NCBI RefSeq assembly: GCF_030504985.1
Contig: NZ_JASERU010000011.1
Coordinates: 55,257-119,256, forward strand
Origin: Fulvimonas sp. R45
GTDB taxonomy: Bacteria > Pseudomonadota > Gammaproteobacteria > Xanthomonadales > Rhodanobacteraceae
DNA length: 64,000 bases
Reading direction: 5' to 3'
In this document: piece after piece, positions 1 through 10,104 of the stretch
How positions within the stretch are numbered: position 1 is the stretch's first letter
How the letters are laid out: each line of letters starts with the position of its first letter
Program-made: the position numbers and the translations under genes
The notes under the pieces: generated by a model
Databases searched by the model: none
The model's input: only the letters and a program-made list of their open reading frames with translations
Told to the model about the DNA's origin: nothing

Positions 1-1
1 C

Positions 2-334
2 GTCGCCGAGGCGACGGCGGGCGAAGCCGAGCTGCTGGTGATCCCGGTGGACATGCCGCTGCTCGGCGCCGCGCTGCTGCGCCGGCTGCGCATGGAGCAG
101 CCGGCGGCATGCGGCCTGCGCTGCGCCGGCCACGTACTGCCGATGCGGCTACGCCTCGATCCGGCAAGCCGCGCGCTGCTCGCGGCGCTGCTGCGCGGGC
201 GCGAGCCGCGCCAACGTTCGCTGCGCGCGCTGCAGCAGGCGCTGGATTGCGCGGAGATCGCGCTGACCCTGGACGAGGCCGCGCAACTGGCCGACTGCAA
301 CACCGAGGCAAGCTGGCACGAGGTGAACCGATGA
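2..334 (+). CDS. mobA: Molybdenum cofactor guanylyltransferase MobA, C-terminal part
   Basis: This is the 3' end of a gene that begins before the window; the reading frame is open from base 2. The visible part contains a VIPVDMPLL stretch, the Asp-containing motif of MobA-type nucleotidyltransferases that binds the metal-GTP, and ends in an NTEASWHEVN tail resembling the NVNTPED ending of the family. MobA joins GMP to molybdopterin to make the guanine dinucleotide cofactor used by enzymes of the DMSO reductase family, including the NarG encoded downstream. Its stop codon overlaps the next start (ATGA), so it belongs to the Mo/nitrate operon. An unrelated nucleotidyltransferase of the same fold is possible, but the context argues for MobA. 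Confidence 0.75.
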   Translation, partial: VAEATAGEAELLVIPVDMPLLGAALLRRLRMEQPAACGLRCAGHVLPMRLRLDPASRALLAALLRGREPRQRSLRALQQALDCAEIALTLDEAAQLADCNTEASWHEVNR

Positions 335-681
335 GAGTGCAACAGCAGGGACAGTCGCTGCGCCTGCGCATCGACGAGGCGGAACTGGCGACGCTGCTGG
401 CGGGCGGCACGGTGGAAAACGCCACCCGCTGGCCCGACGGCCGCGACGAACGCCAGCAGCTGGCGCTGGCCGCACGGCACGGCTGGCGGCGCGGCGACGA
501 CGGCTGGCGCATCGAACTGGCGGACGCGGCGGTGCGCGGACTCGCCGCGCGCCTGCCCAGTCGCGACGGCCTGTCGTTCGGGCTGGCGGTGCCGGGCGGC
601 GATACGCTTGAAGTGCTGTTCGACGTGGACGTGCGCGACAGCGTGCGCCAGCGCCGCGCAGATCAGGCAGGCAAGGCGTGA
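331..681 (+). CDS. Small protein of unknown function in the molybdate operon (116 aa)
   Basis: I do not recognise a function for this gene. The ATG at 331 overlaps the mobA stop, and the stop overlaps the GTG start of the next gene, so it is translationally coupled on both sides. The product is soluble, with no signal peptide or membrane segment. It opens with MRVQQQGQSLRLRIDEAELA, which looks like a beta-strand pair leading into a helix, and ends with a strand-rich half and a basic tail. Small proteins of this size recur beside mod genes in related bacteria, so a role in molybdate handling or Mo-enzyme regulation is plausible, but this is inferred from position only. Confidence 0.7.
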   Translation: MRVQQQGQSLRLRIDEAELATLLAGGTVENATRWPDGRDERQQLALAARHGWRRGDDGWRIELADAAVRGLAARLPSRDGLSFGLAVPGGDTLEVLFDVDVRDSVRQRRADQAGKA

Positions 682-1589
682 AGCGTCCCGCGAGGTTCGC
701 GCGCTGGCTGGCGCCGTGGCTCCTGCTGTTCGGCCTGGCCGCGCTGGCCGGCGATGCCCCGGTGCTGCGCGTGGCCTACGCCGGCTCGATGGGCGTGGTG
801 ATGGACCACGACCTCGGCCCCGCGGTGGCCAGTGCGCAGCACGCGAGCTACCAGGGCATCGGCCAGGGCTCGTATGCGCTGGCGCGCCTGCTGGCCGGCC
901 GGCAGTTGCAGGCCGACGTGTTCGTGGCGATCACGCCCGGCCCGGTCAAGCTGCTGCAACAGGCCGGCCTGGTGGAGCATGCGGTGCCGGTGGCCAGCAC
1001 GCGCATGGTGGTGGTCTACAGCCCGAAGAGCCGCTACGCCGCCGACTTCGCCGCCGCGGCGCAGGGCCGCAAGCGCTGGTACGAGGTGCTGCGCGAGCCC
1101 GGCCTGCGCTTCGGCCGCACCGATCCCGCGGTGGACCCGCAGGGCGCCAACGCGCTGCTCGCCCTGCGGCTGGCGGCGCGCTACTACCACCAGCCCGACC
1201 TTCTGCAACAGGTGGCCGGCGATTTCCAGAATCCGCGGCAGATCTTCGCCGAAACCTCGCTGATGTCGCGGCTGGAGGCGGGCCAGCTCGACGCCACGAT
1301 TGGCTACGCCAGCGCCGCCTACTCGCACCACCTGCCCATCGTCGACCTGCCCGCCGAGATCGACCTGGCGCAACCGGCGCTGCAGGCGTCGTGGTACGCC
1401 GAGGCCGGCTTCACCCTGGCCAACGGCAGGAAGGTCGAGGCGCAGCCGCTGGTGTTCTACGCCGCGGTGCCGGTCGATGCGAAGCAGCCAGCGCTGGGCC
1501 GCGCCTTCGTGCAGTTCATGCAGGGCCCGCAGGGACAGGCGATGCTGCGCGAGCGCGGCTACGACCCGCCGCACGGGAAGGCGCTGTGA
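678..1589 (+). CDS. modA: Periplasmic molybdate/tungstate-binding protein (ModA/WtpA-like)
   Basis: This is the substrate-binding component of an ABC importer for molybdate or tungstate. The 303-residue product starts at a GTG overlapping the previous stop. It has an N-terminal signal sequence (Arg-rich start, then a WLLLFGLAALAG core). The mature part begins with a VLRVAYAGSM strand, where the conserved AGS serine contacts the oxyanion, and later has FGRTDPAVDPQGANALL, close to the FGRTDP-x-LDP-x-G signature of the WtpA branch rather than classical ModA. The permease and ATPase follow in overlapping frames. Mo uptake directly upstream of nar is consistent with supplying the Mo cofactor. Tungstate as the preferred ligand cannot be excluded. 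Confidence 0.85.
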   Translation: MKRPARFARWLAPWLLLFGLAALAGDAPVLRVAYAGSMGVVMDHDLGPAVASAQHASYQGIGQGSYALARLLAGRQLQADVFVAITPGPVKLLQQAGLVEHAVPVASTRMVVVYSPKSRYAADFAAAAQGRKRWYEVLREPGLRFGRTDPAVDPQGANALLALRLAARYYHQPDLLQQVAGDFQNPRQIFAETSLMSRLEAGQLDATIGYASAAYSHHLPIVDLPAEIDLAQPALQASWYAEAGFTLANGRKVEAQPLVFYAAVPVDAKQPALGRAFVQFMQGPQGQAMLRERGYDPPHGKAL

Positions 1590-2352
1590 GCGATGCCCTG
1601 CGGCCACGCCTGACGACGCTTGCCGCGGCGCTGGCGTTGTTGCTGCTGGCGGCGCCGTTCGTGGGCCTGGCGCTCGCCACCGACTGGCGCCATTTCGGTT
1701 TCGCGCAAGGCGACGGCGGCGCGGTGGCGGTGTCGCTGGGCCTGAGCCTGCTCGCGCTGGGGCTGATCGTGGCGCTGGGCACGCCCTTGGCGTGGTGGCT
1801 GGCGCGCCATCGCGTGCGCGGGCAGTGGCTGGTCGACGCGCTGCTGCTGCTGGCCCTGCTCACGCCGCCGCTGGCGATGGGCCTGCTGCTGGCCACGGTG
1901 TACGGCCCCTACGGCCCGGCCGGACAGCTGCTGGAACGGGCGGGCCTGCTGCTGACCAACTCCGCGCCGGCCTTCGTGATGGCGCAGTTCTACGCCGCGC
2001 TGCCGTACTACGTGCTGGCCGCGCGCGCCGCCTTCGAGGGGGTGCCGCGCGAGCTGGAGCAGATCGCGCTGACGCTGGGCCATTCGCCCGCGCGCTGTTT
2101 CTTCCGCGTCAGCCTGCCGCTGGCGCGGCTGGGCCTGGCCGCGGCGGTGGCGCTGGCCTGGGTGCGCGCGCTGGGCGAGTTCGGCGTGGTGCTGATCGTG
2201 GCCTACTACCCGCAGGGCATCCCGGTGAAGCTGTGGACGAACCTGCAGGACCTCGGCCTGCCGGCGGTGTATCCGCTGCTGTGGGTGTTCTTCCTGGTCG
2301 CCTTGCCGCTGCCGCTGGCGCTGGGCCTGGCCGTGCGCAGGCGGCTGGCCTG

Positions 2353-2353
<1 letters not shown>
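1586..2353 (+). CDS. modB: Molybdate ABC transporter permease ModB
   Basis: This is the inner-membrane channel subunit of the molybdate/tungstate importer. The GTG at 1586 overlaps the modA stop, giving 255 residues, the usual ModB length. There are about six hydrophobic segments. The EAA-type loop that docks on the ATPase is visible near residues 160-180 (ELEQIALTLGHSPARCFFRV, with the conserved A and G), followed by a typical RALGEFGVVLIV stretch. A single-base overlap (TGATG) couples it to modC. Confidence 0.9.
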
Positions 2354-3330
<977 letters not shown>

Positions 3331-3437
3331 GCGCCGGCGTTCAGCGACGTCAAATCGCCATCACTTCGACTTTACGCTGTCTGGGCGAAGTTACCGCGGC
3401 GTTCGGAGGACGCGGCCAGGGAGCGCACGCGGCGCAT

Positions 3438-3451
3438 TTGACTCCGGACAA
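3438..3451 (+). promoter_or_regulatory. Candidate FNR/DNR-type box upstream of narK
   Basis: The sequence TTGAC-TCCG-GACAA resembles the TTGAT-N4-ATCAA site of FNR/ANR/DNR regulators: the left half matches four of five bases and the right half keeps the CAA end. It lies about 80 nt before the narK start, in the gap that separates the mod genes from narK. Anaerobic or NO-responsive control of nar operons by such regulators is well known. The match is partial, so this is tentative. Confidence 0.4.
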
Positions 3452-3531
3452 GGACAACCGCGCCGCGCGGGGGTAGCGTGACCGCCAGCCGTGCCGGCCA
3501 TGGACACAGCCAGCCGAGGGAGGCCAGCGCG

Positions 3532-4782
3532 ATGGGTGTCGCCTACCGGGTGTTGTTCGCCAGTACGTTCGCGTTCGTGGTGTGCTTCGCGGTGTGGATG
3601 ATGTTCGGCGTGATCGGCATCCCGATCCGCCAGGAGCTGGGCCTCAACGCCACCGGGTTCGGCCTGCTCACCGCCACGCCGGTGCTGTCCGGCGCGGTGC
3701 TGCGCCTGCCGCTGGGCATCTGGACCGACCGCTTTGGCGGCCGCATCGTGATGACGGTGCTGCTGCTGGCCTGCGCCGTGCCGGTGTGGCTGGTGGGCTA
3801 CGCCGGGCAGCTGTGGCAGCTGCTGCTGGTGGGGCTGATCCTGGGCGCGGTGGGCGCCTCGTTCGCGGTGGGCACGCCCTACGTGGCGCGCTTCTTTCCC
3901 GCCTCGCGGCGCGGTTTCGCGATGGGCGTGTTCGGCGCGGGCACCAGCGGCGCGGCGCTGAACCTGTTCGTGACGCCGCTGCTGGTGGACCACTACGGCT
4001 GGCGCATGGTGCCGCGCATCTACGCGGTGGCGCTGCTGCTCACCGCGGTGCTGTTCTGGCTGCTGGCGGCGCCGGACCCGGGCGTGGGCCAGGGTGGCAA
4101 GGCATCGGGCATGGGCGCGCAGCTGCGCGTGCTGCGCGATCCGCGGGTGTGGAAGTACTGCCAGTACTACTCGCTGACCTTCGGCGGCTTCACCGCGCTG
4201 TCCTTGTGGATGCCGCAGTACTTCATCGGCGAGTACGGCGTGGCGATCGGCACGGCGGCGCTGCTGGCGGCGTGCTTCTCGCTGCCGGCCGGCGCGCTGC
4301 GCGCGCTGGGCGGCACCTTGGCGGACAAATTCGGCGCGCACGCCACCACCTGGTGGGTGCTGTGGGTGTCGTCGGTGATGCTGTTCCTGCTGTCCTACCC
4401 GCAGACGCAGCTGGTGGTGCACACCATCCGCGGCCCGGCCAGCTTCGACATCGGGCTGCGGCTGTGGCTGTTCGTGCCGCTGCTGTTCGTGCTGGGCGTG
4501 GCGCTGGCCTTCGGCATGGCGTCCACCTTCAAGTACCTGGGCGACGACTTTCCCGAGAACCTGGGCGTGGTCACCGGCATCGTGGGCCTGGCCGGCGGCC
4601 TGGGCGGCTTCCTGCTGCCGATCCTCTGGGGCGGGCTGCTCGACTGGCTGGGCATCCGCTCCAGCGCCTTCATGCTGCTGTACGGCGTCGTCATCGTGGC
4701 GCTGGTGCTGATCTTCTTCACCGAGGTGCGGCAGGTGGATTTCCACGGCCGCCACGTCCCGCCCTCCAAGCCCCAAGCCTGA
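3532..4782 (+). CDS. narK: Nitrate/nitrite transporter NarK (major facilitator superfamily)
   Basis: This protein moves nitrate into, and/or nitrite out of, the cytoplasm, where NarG has its active site. I chose the ATG at 3532 because a strong GAGGGAGG ribosome site (3516-3523) precedes it by 8 nt; an in-frame GTG at 3478 lacks this. The product has 416 residues and about 12 membrane segments. Visible features are the conserved Arg in a membrane helix (VLRLPLGIWTDRFGG, which also contains the MFS loop motif) and glycine-rich nitrate signatures (FGAGTSGAALN and GLAGGLGGFLLP). It is followed 10 nt later by narG, so it leads the nar operon. Whether it is H+/nitrate symport type or nitrate/nitrite exchange type cannot be decided from sequence alone. 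Confidence 0.92.
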   Translation: MGVAYRVLFASTFAFVVCFAVWMMFGVIGIPIRQELGLNATGFGLLTATPVLSGAVLRLPLGIWTDRFGGRIVMTVLLLACAVPVWLVGYAGQLWQLLLVGLILGAVGASFAVGTPYVARFFPASRRGFAMGVFGAGTSGAALNLFVTPLLVDHYGWRMVPRIYAVALLLTAVLFWLLAAPDPGVGQGGKASGMGAQLRVLRDPRVWKYCQYYSLTFGGFTALSLWMPQYFIGEYGVAIGTAALLAACFSLPAGALRALGGTLADKFGAHATTWWVLWVSSVMLFLLSYPQTQLVVHTIRGPASFDIGLRLWLFVPLLFVLGVALAFGMASTFKYLGDDFPENLGVVTGIVGLAGGLGGFLLPILWGGLLDWLGIRSSAFMLLYGVVIVALVLIFFTEVRQVDFHGRHVPPSKPQA

Positions 4783-4792
4783 GGTCGCCGCC

Positions 4793-7700
4793 ATGGGCCA
4801 GTTCCTGGAACGCCTGCGCTATTTCTCGCGTCCGCGCGAAGCCTTCTCCGACGGCTGGGGCGAGGTGCGCGAGGAAGCGCGCCAGTGGGAGGATGGCTAC
4901 CGCAACCGCTGGTCGCACGACAAGATCGTGCGTTCCACCCACGGCGTGAACTGCACCGGCTCGTGCAGCTGGAAGATCCACGTCAAGCAGGGCGTGGTGA
5001 CCTGGGAAACCCAGCAGACCGACTACCCGCGCACCCGCCCCGGCATGCCCAACCACGAGCCGCGCGGCTGCTCGCGCGGCGCCTCGTACTCCTGGTACCT
5101 GTACAGCGCGAACCGGCTGAAGTACCCGATGATCCGCGGCCGGTTGCTGAAGCACTGGCGCAGGCTGCGCGAAACGCTGGCGCCGGTGGAAGCGTGGGCC
5201 GCGCTGATGGCCGAGCCGGGCATGCAGGACTACAAGGCCAGCCGCGGCCTCGGTGGCTTCGTGCGGGTGAAGTGGGACGAGGCGCTGGAACTGGTCGCCG
5301 CCGCCAACGTGCACACGGTGAAGGCGCACGGACCCGACCGCGTGGTGGGCTTCTCGCCGATCCCGGCGATGTCGATGGTGTCCTACGCCTCCGGCGCGCG
5401 CTACCTCAGCCTGATCGGCGGCACCCTGCTGTCGTTCTACGACTGGTACTGCGACCTGCCGCCGTCCAGCCCGCAGACCTGGGGCGAGCAGACCGACGTG
5501 CCCGAGTCGGCCGACTGGTACAACTCCGGCTACATCATCGCCTGGGGCTCGAACGTGCCGCAGACGCGCACGCCCGACGCGCACTTCTTCGTCGAGGCGC
5601 GCTACAACGGCACCCACGTGGTGGCGGTGACGCCGGACTACGCCGAGGTCGCCAAGCTTTCCGACCTGTGGCTGCACCCCAAGCAGGGCACCGACGCCGC
5701 GCTGGCCATGGCGATGGGCCACGTGATCCTCCGGGAATTCTTCCTCGATCGCCAGGCCACCTATTTCCAGGACTACGGCCGACGCTACACCGACCTGCCG
5801 CTGCTGGTGACGCTGCGCCGCGACGGCGAACGCTGGATCCCCGACCGCTACCTGCGCGCCAGCGATTTCGACGGCGCGCTGGGCAGCCCCGGCCACGCCG
5901 AGTGGAAGACCGTGGGCTTCGACAAGGACGGCCGGCCGGTGGTGCCGCAGGGCGCGATCGGCTTCCGCTGGCCGGGCCGGGACAGCCCCGACCACGGCAA
6001 GTGGAACCTGGAGCAGAAGGGCGCCGACGGCGCGGCCATCGAGCTGCAACTGACCCAGATCGACCGCCGTGACGCCGTCTGTGCCGTGGCCTTCCCGTAC
6101 TTCGGCGGCGTGGTCAACCCGCATTACCCGAGCAACGACCAGCAGGGTGACGTGCTGCTGCGCCACGTGCCGGTGCGCAAACTGGTCACGAAGGACGGCG
6201 AGGTGATGGTCGCCACCACCTTCGACCTGCTGTGCGCGCACTACGGCCTGGACCGCGGCCTGGGCGGCACCAGCGCCAGGGGTTACGACGACAACGTGCC
6301 CTACACCCCGGCTTGGCAGGAGGCGATCACCGGCGTGCCGGCGCAGCACGCCATCGCGGTGGCGCGCGGCTTCGCCGACAACGCGGAGAAAACCAGGGGC
6401 CGCTCGATGGTCATCATCGGCGCGGGCATGAACCACTGGTACCACCAGGACATGAACTACCGCAGCATCATCAACGTCCTGATGCTGTGCGGCACGGTGG
6501 GCGTGTCCGGCGGCGGCTGGTCGCACTACGTGGGGCAGGAGAAGCTGCGCCCGCAGACCGGCTGGACCGCGCTGGCCTTCGCGCTGGACTGGACGCGCCC
6601 GCCGCGACAGATGGCCGGCACCACGTTCTTCTACGTGCACTCGGACCAGTGGCGCTACGAGAAGCTCGACGTGGACGAACTGCTCTCGCCGCTGGCCGAC
6701 CGCCGCCGCTACGGCCGCAGCCTGATCGACTGCAACGTGCGCGCCCAGCGCATGGGCTGGACGCCGTCGGCGCCGCAGCTCAACCGCAACCCGCTGCAGG
6801 TGGCCCGCGACGCCGCGGCCGCCGGCGTGGACGCGAAGGACTACGTGGCCGCGGCGCTGAAGTCCGGCGAGCTGCGCATGGCCAGCGAGGACCCGGACGA
6901 CCCCACCAACTTCCCGCGCAACCTGTTCATCTGGCGCTCCAACCTGTTCGGTTCCTCCGGCAAGGGCCACGAGTATTTCCTGCGCCACTTCCTCGGCACC
7001 CGCTGCGGCCTGCAGGGCAAGGACCTCGGCGAGGAGGGCGGCGCCAAGCCCGAGGAAGTGGTATGGCGCGAACCCGCGCCCGAGGGCAAGCTCGACCTGG
7101 TGGTGACGCTGGACTTCCGCATGTCCACCTCCTGCCTGTACTCGGACGTGGTGCTGCCCACCGCCTCCTGGTACGAGAAGAACGACCTCAACACCTCCGA
7201 CATGCATCCGTTCATCCACCCACTGTCGGCGGCGGTGGACCCGGTCTACGAGTCGCGCAGCGACTGGGAGATCTTCAAGGCGGTGGCGAAGAAGTTCTCC
7301 GCGCTGGCCGAAGGCCACCTCGGCGTGGAGAAGGACGTGGTGCTCACGCCGATCCTGCACGACACGTCGGCCGAGCTGGCGCAGCCGTTCGGCGGGCAGG
7401 ACTGGAAGAAGGGCGAGTGCGAACTGGTGCCCGGCGTCACCGCCTCCAACATCGCCGTGGTGGAACGCGACTACCCGGCCACCTTCGCCCGCTACACCGC
7501 GCTGGGTCCGCTGATGGACACGCTGGGCAACGGCGGCAAGGGCATCGCCTGGGACACCGGGCACGAAGTGGCCGGCCTGGCCGCGCTCAACGCCACCGTG
7601 GCCGACGGCCCGGCCAGGGGCCGGCCGCGCATCGACAGCGACATCGACGCCGCCGAGACCATCATGTACCTCGCGCCGGAGACCAACGGCGAGGTGGCGG

Positions 7701-8551
7701 TGAAGGCCTGGGCCGCGCTGTCGAAGATCACCGGCCGCGACCACACCCATCTCGCGCGCCCGCGCGAGGACGAGAAGATCCGCTTCCGCGACATCCAGGC
7801 GCAGCCGCGCAAGATCATCTCCTCGCCCACCTGGTCGGGCATCGAGAGCGAGCATGTCAGCTACAGCGCCGGCTGGACCAACGTCAACGAACTGATCCCC
7901 TGGCGCACGATTTCCGGGCGCCAGCAGTTCTACCAGGACCATCCCTGGCTGCGCGACTTCGGCGAGGGCTTCGCGCTGTACCGGCCGCCGATCGACACGC
8001 GCACCGTGGCGCCGCTGCTGGGCCGGAAGGGCAACGGCCATCCCGAGGTGATGCTGAACTTCATCACCCCGCACCAGAAGTGGGGCATCCACAGCACCTA
8101 CACCGACAACCTGCTGATGCTCACGCTGTCGCGCGGCGGGCCGATCGTGTGGATCTCCGAGGCCGACGCGGGCCGGGCTGGCATCGTCGACAACGACTGG
8201 ATCGAGGTGTTCAACGTGAACGGCGCGCTCACCGCGCGCGCGGTGGTCAGCCAGCGCGTGAAGGAAGGCATGTGCCTGATGTACCACGCGCAGGAGAAGA
8301 TCGTGAACGTTCCGGGTTCGGAGATCACCGGCATGCGCGGCGGCATCCACAACTCGGTCACCCGCACCGTGCTCAAGCCCACCCACATGGTGGGCGGCTA
8401 CGCGCAGTTGTCGTGGGGCTTCAACTACTACGGCACCGTGGGCTCCAACCGCGATGAGTTCGTGATCGTGCGCAAGATGGCCAAGGTGGACTGGATGGAC
8501 CGCGTGCAGCGCAAGGCGCGCGAAGACGAACTCGACACGAAGCTGGCCTGA
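4793..8551 (+). CDS. narG: Respiratory nitrate reductase alpha subunit NarG
   Basis: This is the catalytic subunit of the membrane-bound, cytoplasm-facing nitrate reductase, reducing nitrate to nitrite with quinol-derived electrons. At 1252 residues it has the full family length. Near the N-terminus, HGVNCTGSCSWKIHVKQG and the later PRGCSRG supply the His and three Cys ligands of the FS0 [4Fe-4S] cluster. Asp221, in WYCDLPPSSPQTWGEQTDV, sits at the place of the Mo-coordinating Asp222 of E. coli NarG. The YIIAWGSNVPQTRTPDAHFF block and the C-terminal molybdopterin-binding domain are intact. No twin-arginine signal is evident, as expected for NarG. narH follows after 11 nt. Confidence 0.97.
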   Translation: MGQFLERLRYFSRPREAFSDGWGEVREEARQWEDGYRNRWSHDKIVRSTHGVNCTGSCSWKIHVKQGVVTWETQQTDYPRTRPGMPNHEPRGCSRGASYSWYLYSANRLKYPMIRGRLLKHWRRLRETLAPVEAWAALMAEPGMQDYKASRGLGGFVRVKWDEALELVAAANVHTVKAHGPDRVVGFSPIPAMSMVSYASGARYLSLIGGTLLSFYDWYCDLPPSSPQTWGEQTDVPESADWYNSGYIIAWGSNVPQTRTPDAHFFVEARYNGTHVVAVTPDYAEVAKLSDLWLHPKQGTDAALAMAMGHVILREFFLDRQATYFQDYGRRYTDLPLLVTLRRDGERWIPDRYLRASDFDGALGSPGHAEWKTVGFDKDGRPVVPQGAIGFRWPGRDSPDHGKWNLEQKGADGAAIELQLTQIDRRDAVCAVAFPYFGGVVNPHYPSNDQQGDVLLRHVPVRKLVTKDGEVMVATTFDLLCAHYGLDRGLGGTSARGYDDNVPYTPAWQEAITGVPAQHAIAVARGFADNAEKTRGRSMVIIGAGMNHWYHQDMNYRSIINVLMLCGTVGVSGGGWSHYVGQEKLRPQTGWTALAFALDWTRPPRQMAGTTFFYVHSDQWRYEKLDVDELLSPLADRRRYGRSLIDCNVRAQRMGWTPSAPQLNRNPLQVARDAAAAGVDAKDYVAAALKSGELRMASEDPDDPTNFPRNLFIWRSNLFGSSGKGHEYFLRHFLGTRCGLQGKDLGEEGGAKPEEVVWREPAPEGKLDLVVTLDFRMSTSCLYSDVVLPTASWYEKNDLNTSDMHPFIHPLSAAVDPVYESRSDWEIFKAVAKKFSALAEGHLGVEKDVVLTPILHDTSAELAQPFGGQDWKKGECELVPGVTASNIAVVERDYPATFARYTALGPLMDTLGNGGKGIAWDTGHEVAGLAALNATVADGPARGRPRIDSDIDAAETIMYLAPETNGEVAVKAWAALSKITGRDHTHLARPREDEKIRFRDIQAQPRKIISSPTWSGIESEHVSYSAGWTNVNELIPWRTISGRQQFYQDHPWLRDFGEGFALYRPPIDTRTVAPLLGRKGNGHPEVMLNFITPHQKWGIHSTYTDNLLMLTLSRGGPIVWISEADAGRAGIVDNDWIEVFNVNGALTARAVVSQRVKEGMCLMYHAQEKIVNVPGSEITGMRGGIHNSVTRTVLKPTHMVGGYAQLSWGFNYYGTVGSNRDEFVIVRKMAKVDWMDRVQRKAREDELDTKLA

Positions 8552-8562
8552 GGAGCAGACCC

Positions 8563-10104
8563 ATGAAAGTCCGCGCACAGATCGCGATGGTGCTGAACCT
8601 CGACAAGTGCATCGGCTGCCACACCTGCTCGGTCACCTGCAAGAACGTGTGGACCTCGCGCAAGGGCATGGAATACGCGTGGTTCAACAACGTGGAAACC
8701 AAGCCCGGCATCGGCTACCCGAAGGACTGGGAGAACCAGGAACGCTGGCACAGCGGCTGGGTACGCAAGCCGAACGGCAAGCTGGTGCCGAAGCAGGGCG
8801 GGCGGCTCGCCGTGCTGGCCAAGCTGTTCTCCAACCCGCACATGCCGCAGATCGACGATTACTACGAGCCGTTCACCTTCGACTACGAGAACCTGCAGAC
8901 CGCGCCGGAGCTGCCCACCGCCCCGGTAGCGCGGCCGATCTCGCTGGTCTCCGGCCGCACCATGGACAAGGTGGAGTGGGGGCCGAACTGGGAGGAGATC
9001 CTCGGCGGCGAGTTCAGCAAGCGCAGCGCCGACTACAACTTCGAGGCGGTGCAGAAGGACATCTACGGCCAGTTCGAAAACACTTTCATGATGTACCTGC
9101 CGCGGCTGTGCGAGCACTGCCTCAACCCCACCTGCGTGGCCTCGTGCCCGTCCGGCTCGATCTACAAGCGCGAGGAGGACGGCATCGTGCTGATCGACCA
9201 GGACAAGTGCCGCGGCTGGCGCATGTGCGTCTCCGGCTGCCCGTACAAGAAGATCTACTACAACTGGACCAGCGGCAAGGCGGAGAAGTGCACCTTCTGC
9301 TACCCGCGCATCGAGGCCGGCCTGCCCACGGTGTGCTCGGAAACCTGCGTGGGCCGCATCCGCTATCTCGGCGTGCTGCTGTACGACGCCGACCGCATCG
9401 GCGAGGCCGCCGCCACCGAGAACCCGCACGACCTGTACCAGGCCCAGCTCGACGTGTTCCTCGACCCGCACGACCCGGACGTGCAGCGCCAGGCGCTGGC
9501 CGACGGCGTGCCGGCCGAGTGGATCGAGTCGGCGAAGCATTCGCCCACCTACAAGATGGCGGTGGAGTGGAAGATTGCCTTCCCGCTGCACCCCGAGTAC
9601 CGCACCCTGCCGATGGTGTGGTACGTGCCGCCGCTGTCGCCGATCCAGGCGCACGCCAACGCCGGCGCCATCGACAGCACCGACCACGGCCTGCCCGACG
9701 TGGATTCGCTGCGCATCCCGGTGCGCTACCTCGCCAACCTGCTCACCGCCGGCAACGAGGCGCCGGTGACCGGAGCGCTGAAGCGCATGCTGGCGATGCG
9801 GGCCTGGTTCCGCGCGCGCCAGCTCGGCCAGCCGCAGGATCCGGCGATGCTGGCCGCGGTGGGCCTGGACGAGGCCACCGCCGAGGCCATGCACCGCTAC
9901 CTCGCCATCGCCAACTACGAGGACCGCTTCGTGATCCCCACCGCGCACCGCGAGGAAGCCGAGAACGCCTACCAGCTGCGCGGCGGCTGCGGCTTCACCT
10001 TCGGCAATGGCTGCGACGGCATCGACGCCAAGGCCGGCCTGTTCGGCGGCAAGATGGGCCGGCGCAAGATGATCCCCATCCGCATGATCGACGACGACAC
10101 CTGA
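8563..10104 (+). CDS. narH: Respiratory nitrate reductase beta subunit NarH
   Basis: This is the iron-sulfur subunit that wires electrons from the NarI haems to NarG. The product has 513 residues. Four cysteine groups are visible: C16-x2-C19-x2-C22-x3-C26, then CEHCLNPTCVASCP, then DKCRGWRMCVSGCP, then CTFCYP with the later VCSETC. In the third group Trp replaces a Cys, which is the hallmark of the [3Fe-4S] site of NarH, so three [4Fe-4S] clusters and one [3Fe-4S] cluster are predicted. The gene follows narG by 11 nt and overlaps narJ by one base. Confidence 0.97.
   Translation: MKVRAQIAMVLNLDKCIGCHTCSVTCKNVWTSRKGMEYAWFNNVETKPGIGYPKDWENQERWHSGWVRKPNGKLVPKQGGRLAVLAKLFSNPHMPQIDDYYEPFTFDYENLQTAPELPTAPVARPISLVSGRTMDKVEWGPNWEEILGGEFSKRSADYNFEAVQKDIYGQFENTFMMYLPRLCEHCLNPTCVASCPSGSIYKREEDGIVLIDQDKCRGWRMCVSGCPYKKIYYNWTSGKAEKCTFCYPRIEAGLPTVCSETCVGRIRYLGVLLYDADRIGEAAATENPHDLYQAQLDVFLDPHDPDVQRQALADGVPAEWIESAKHSPTYKMAVEWKIAFPLHPEYRTLPMVWYVPPLSPIQAHANAGAIDSTDHGLPDVDSLRIPVRYLANLLTAGNEAPVTGALKRMLAMRAWFRARQLGQPQDPAMLAAVGLDEATAEAMHRYLAIANYEDRFVIPTAHREEAENAYQLRGGCGFTFGNGCDGIDAKAGLFGGKMGRRKMIPIRMIDDDT

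Noticed and set aside
4718..8578. Open frame of 1286 codons on the minus strand opposite narG
   Set aside because: It mirrors narG, which has all catalytic motifs. In very GC-rich DNA the antisense frame often stays open; the translation is His/Arg/Ala/Gly-rich with no domain.
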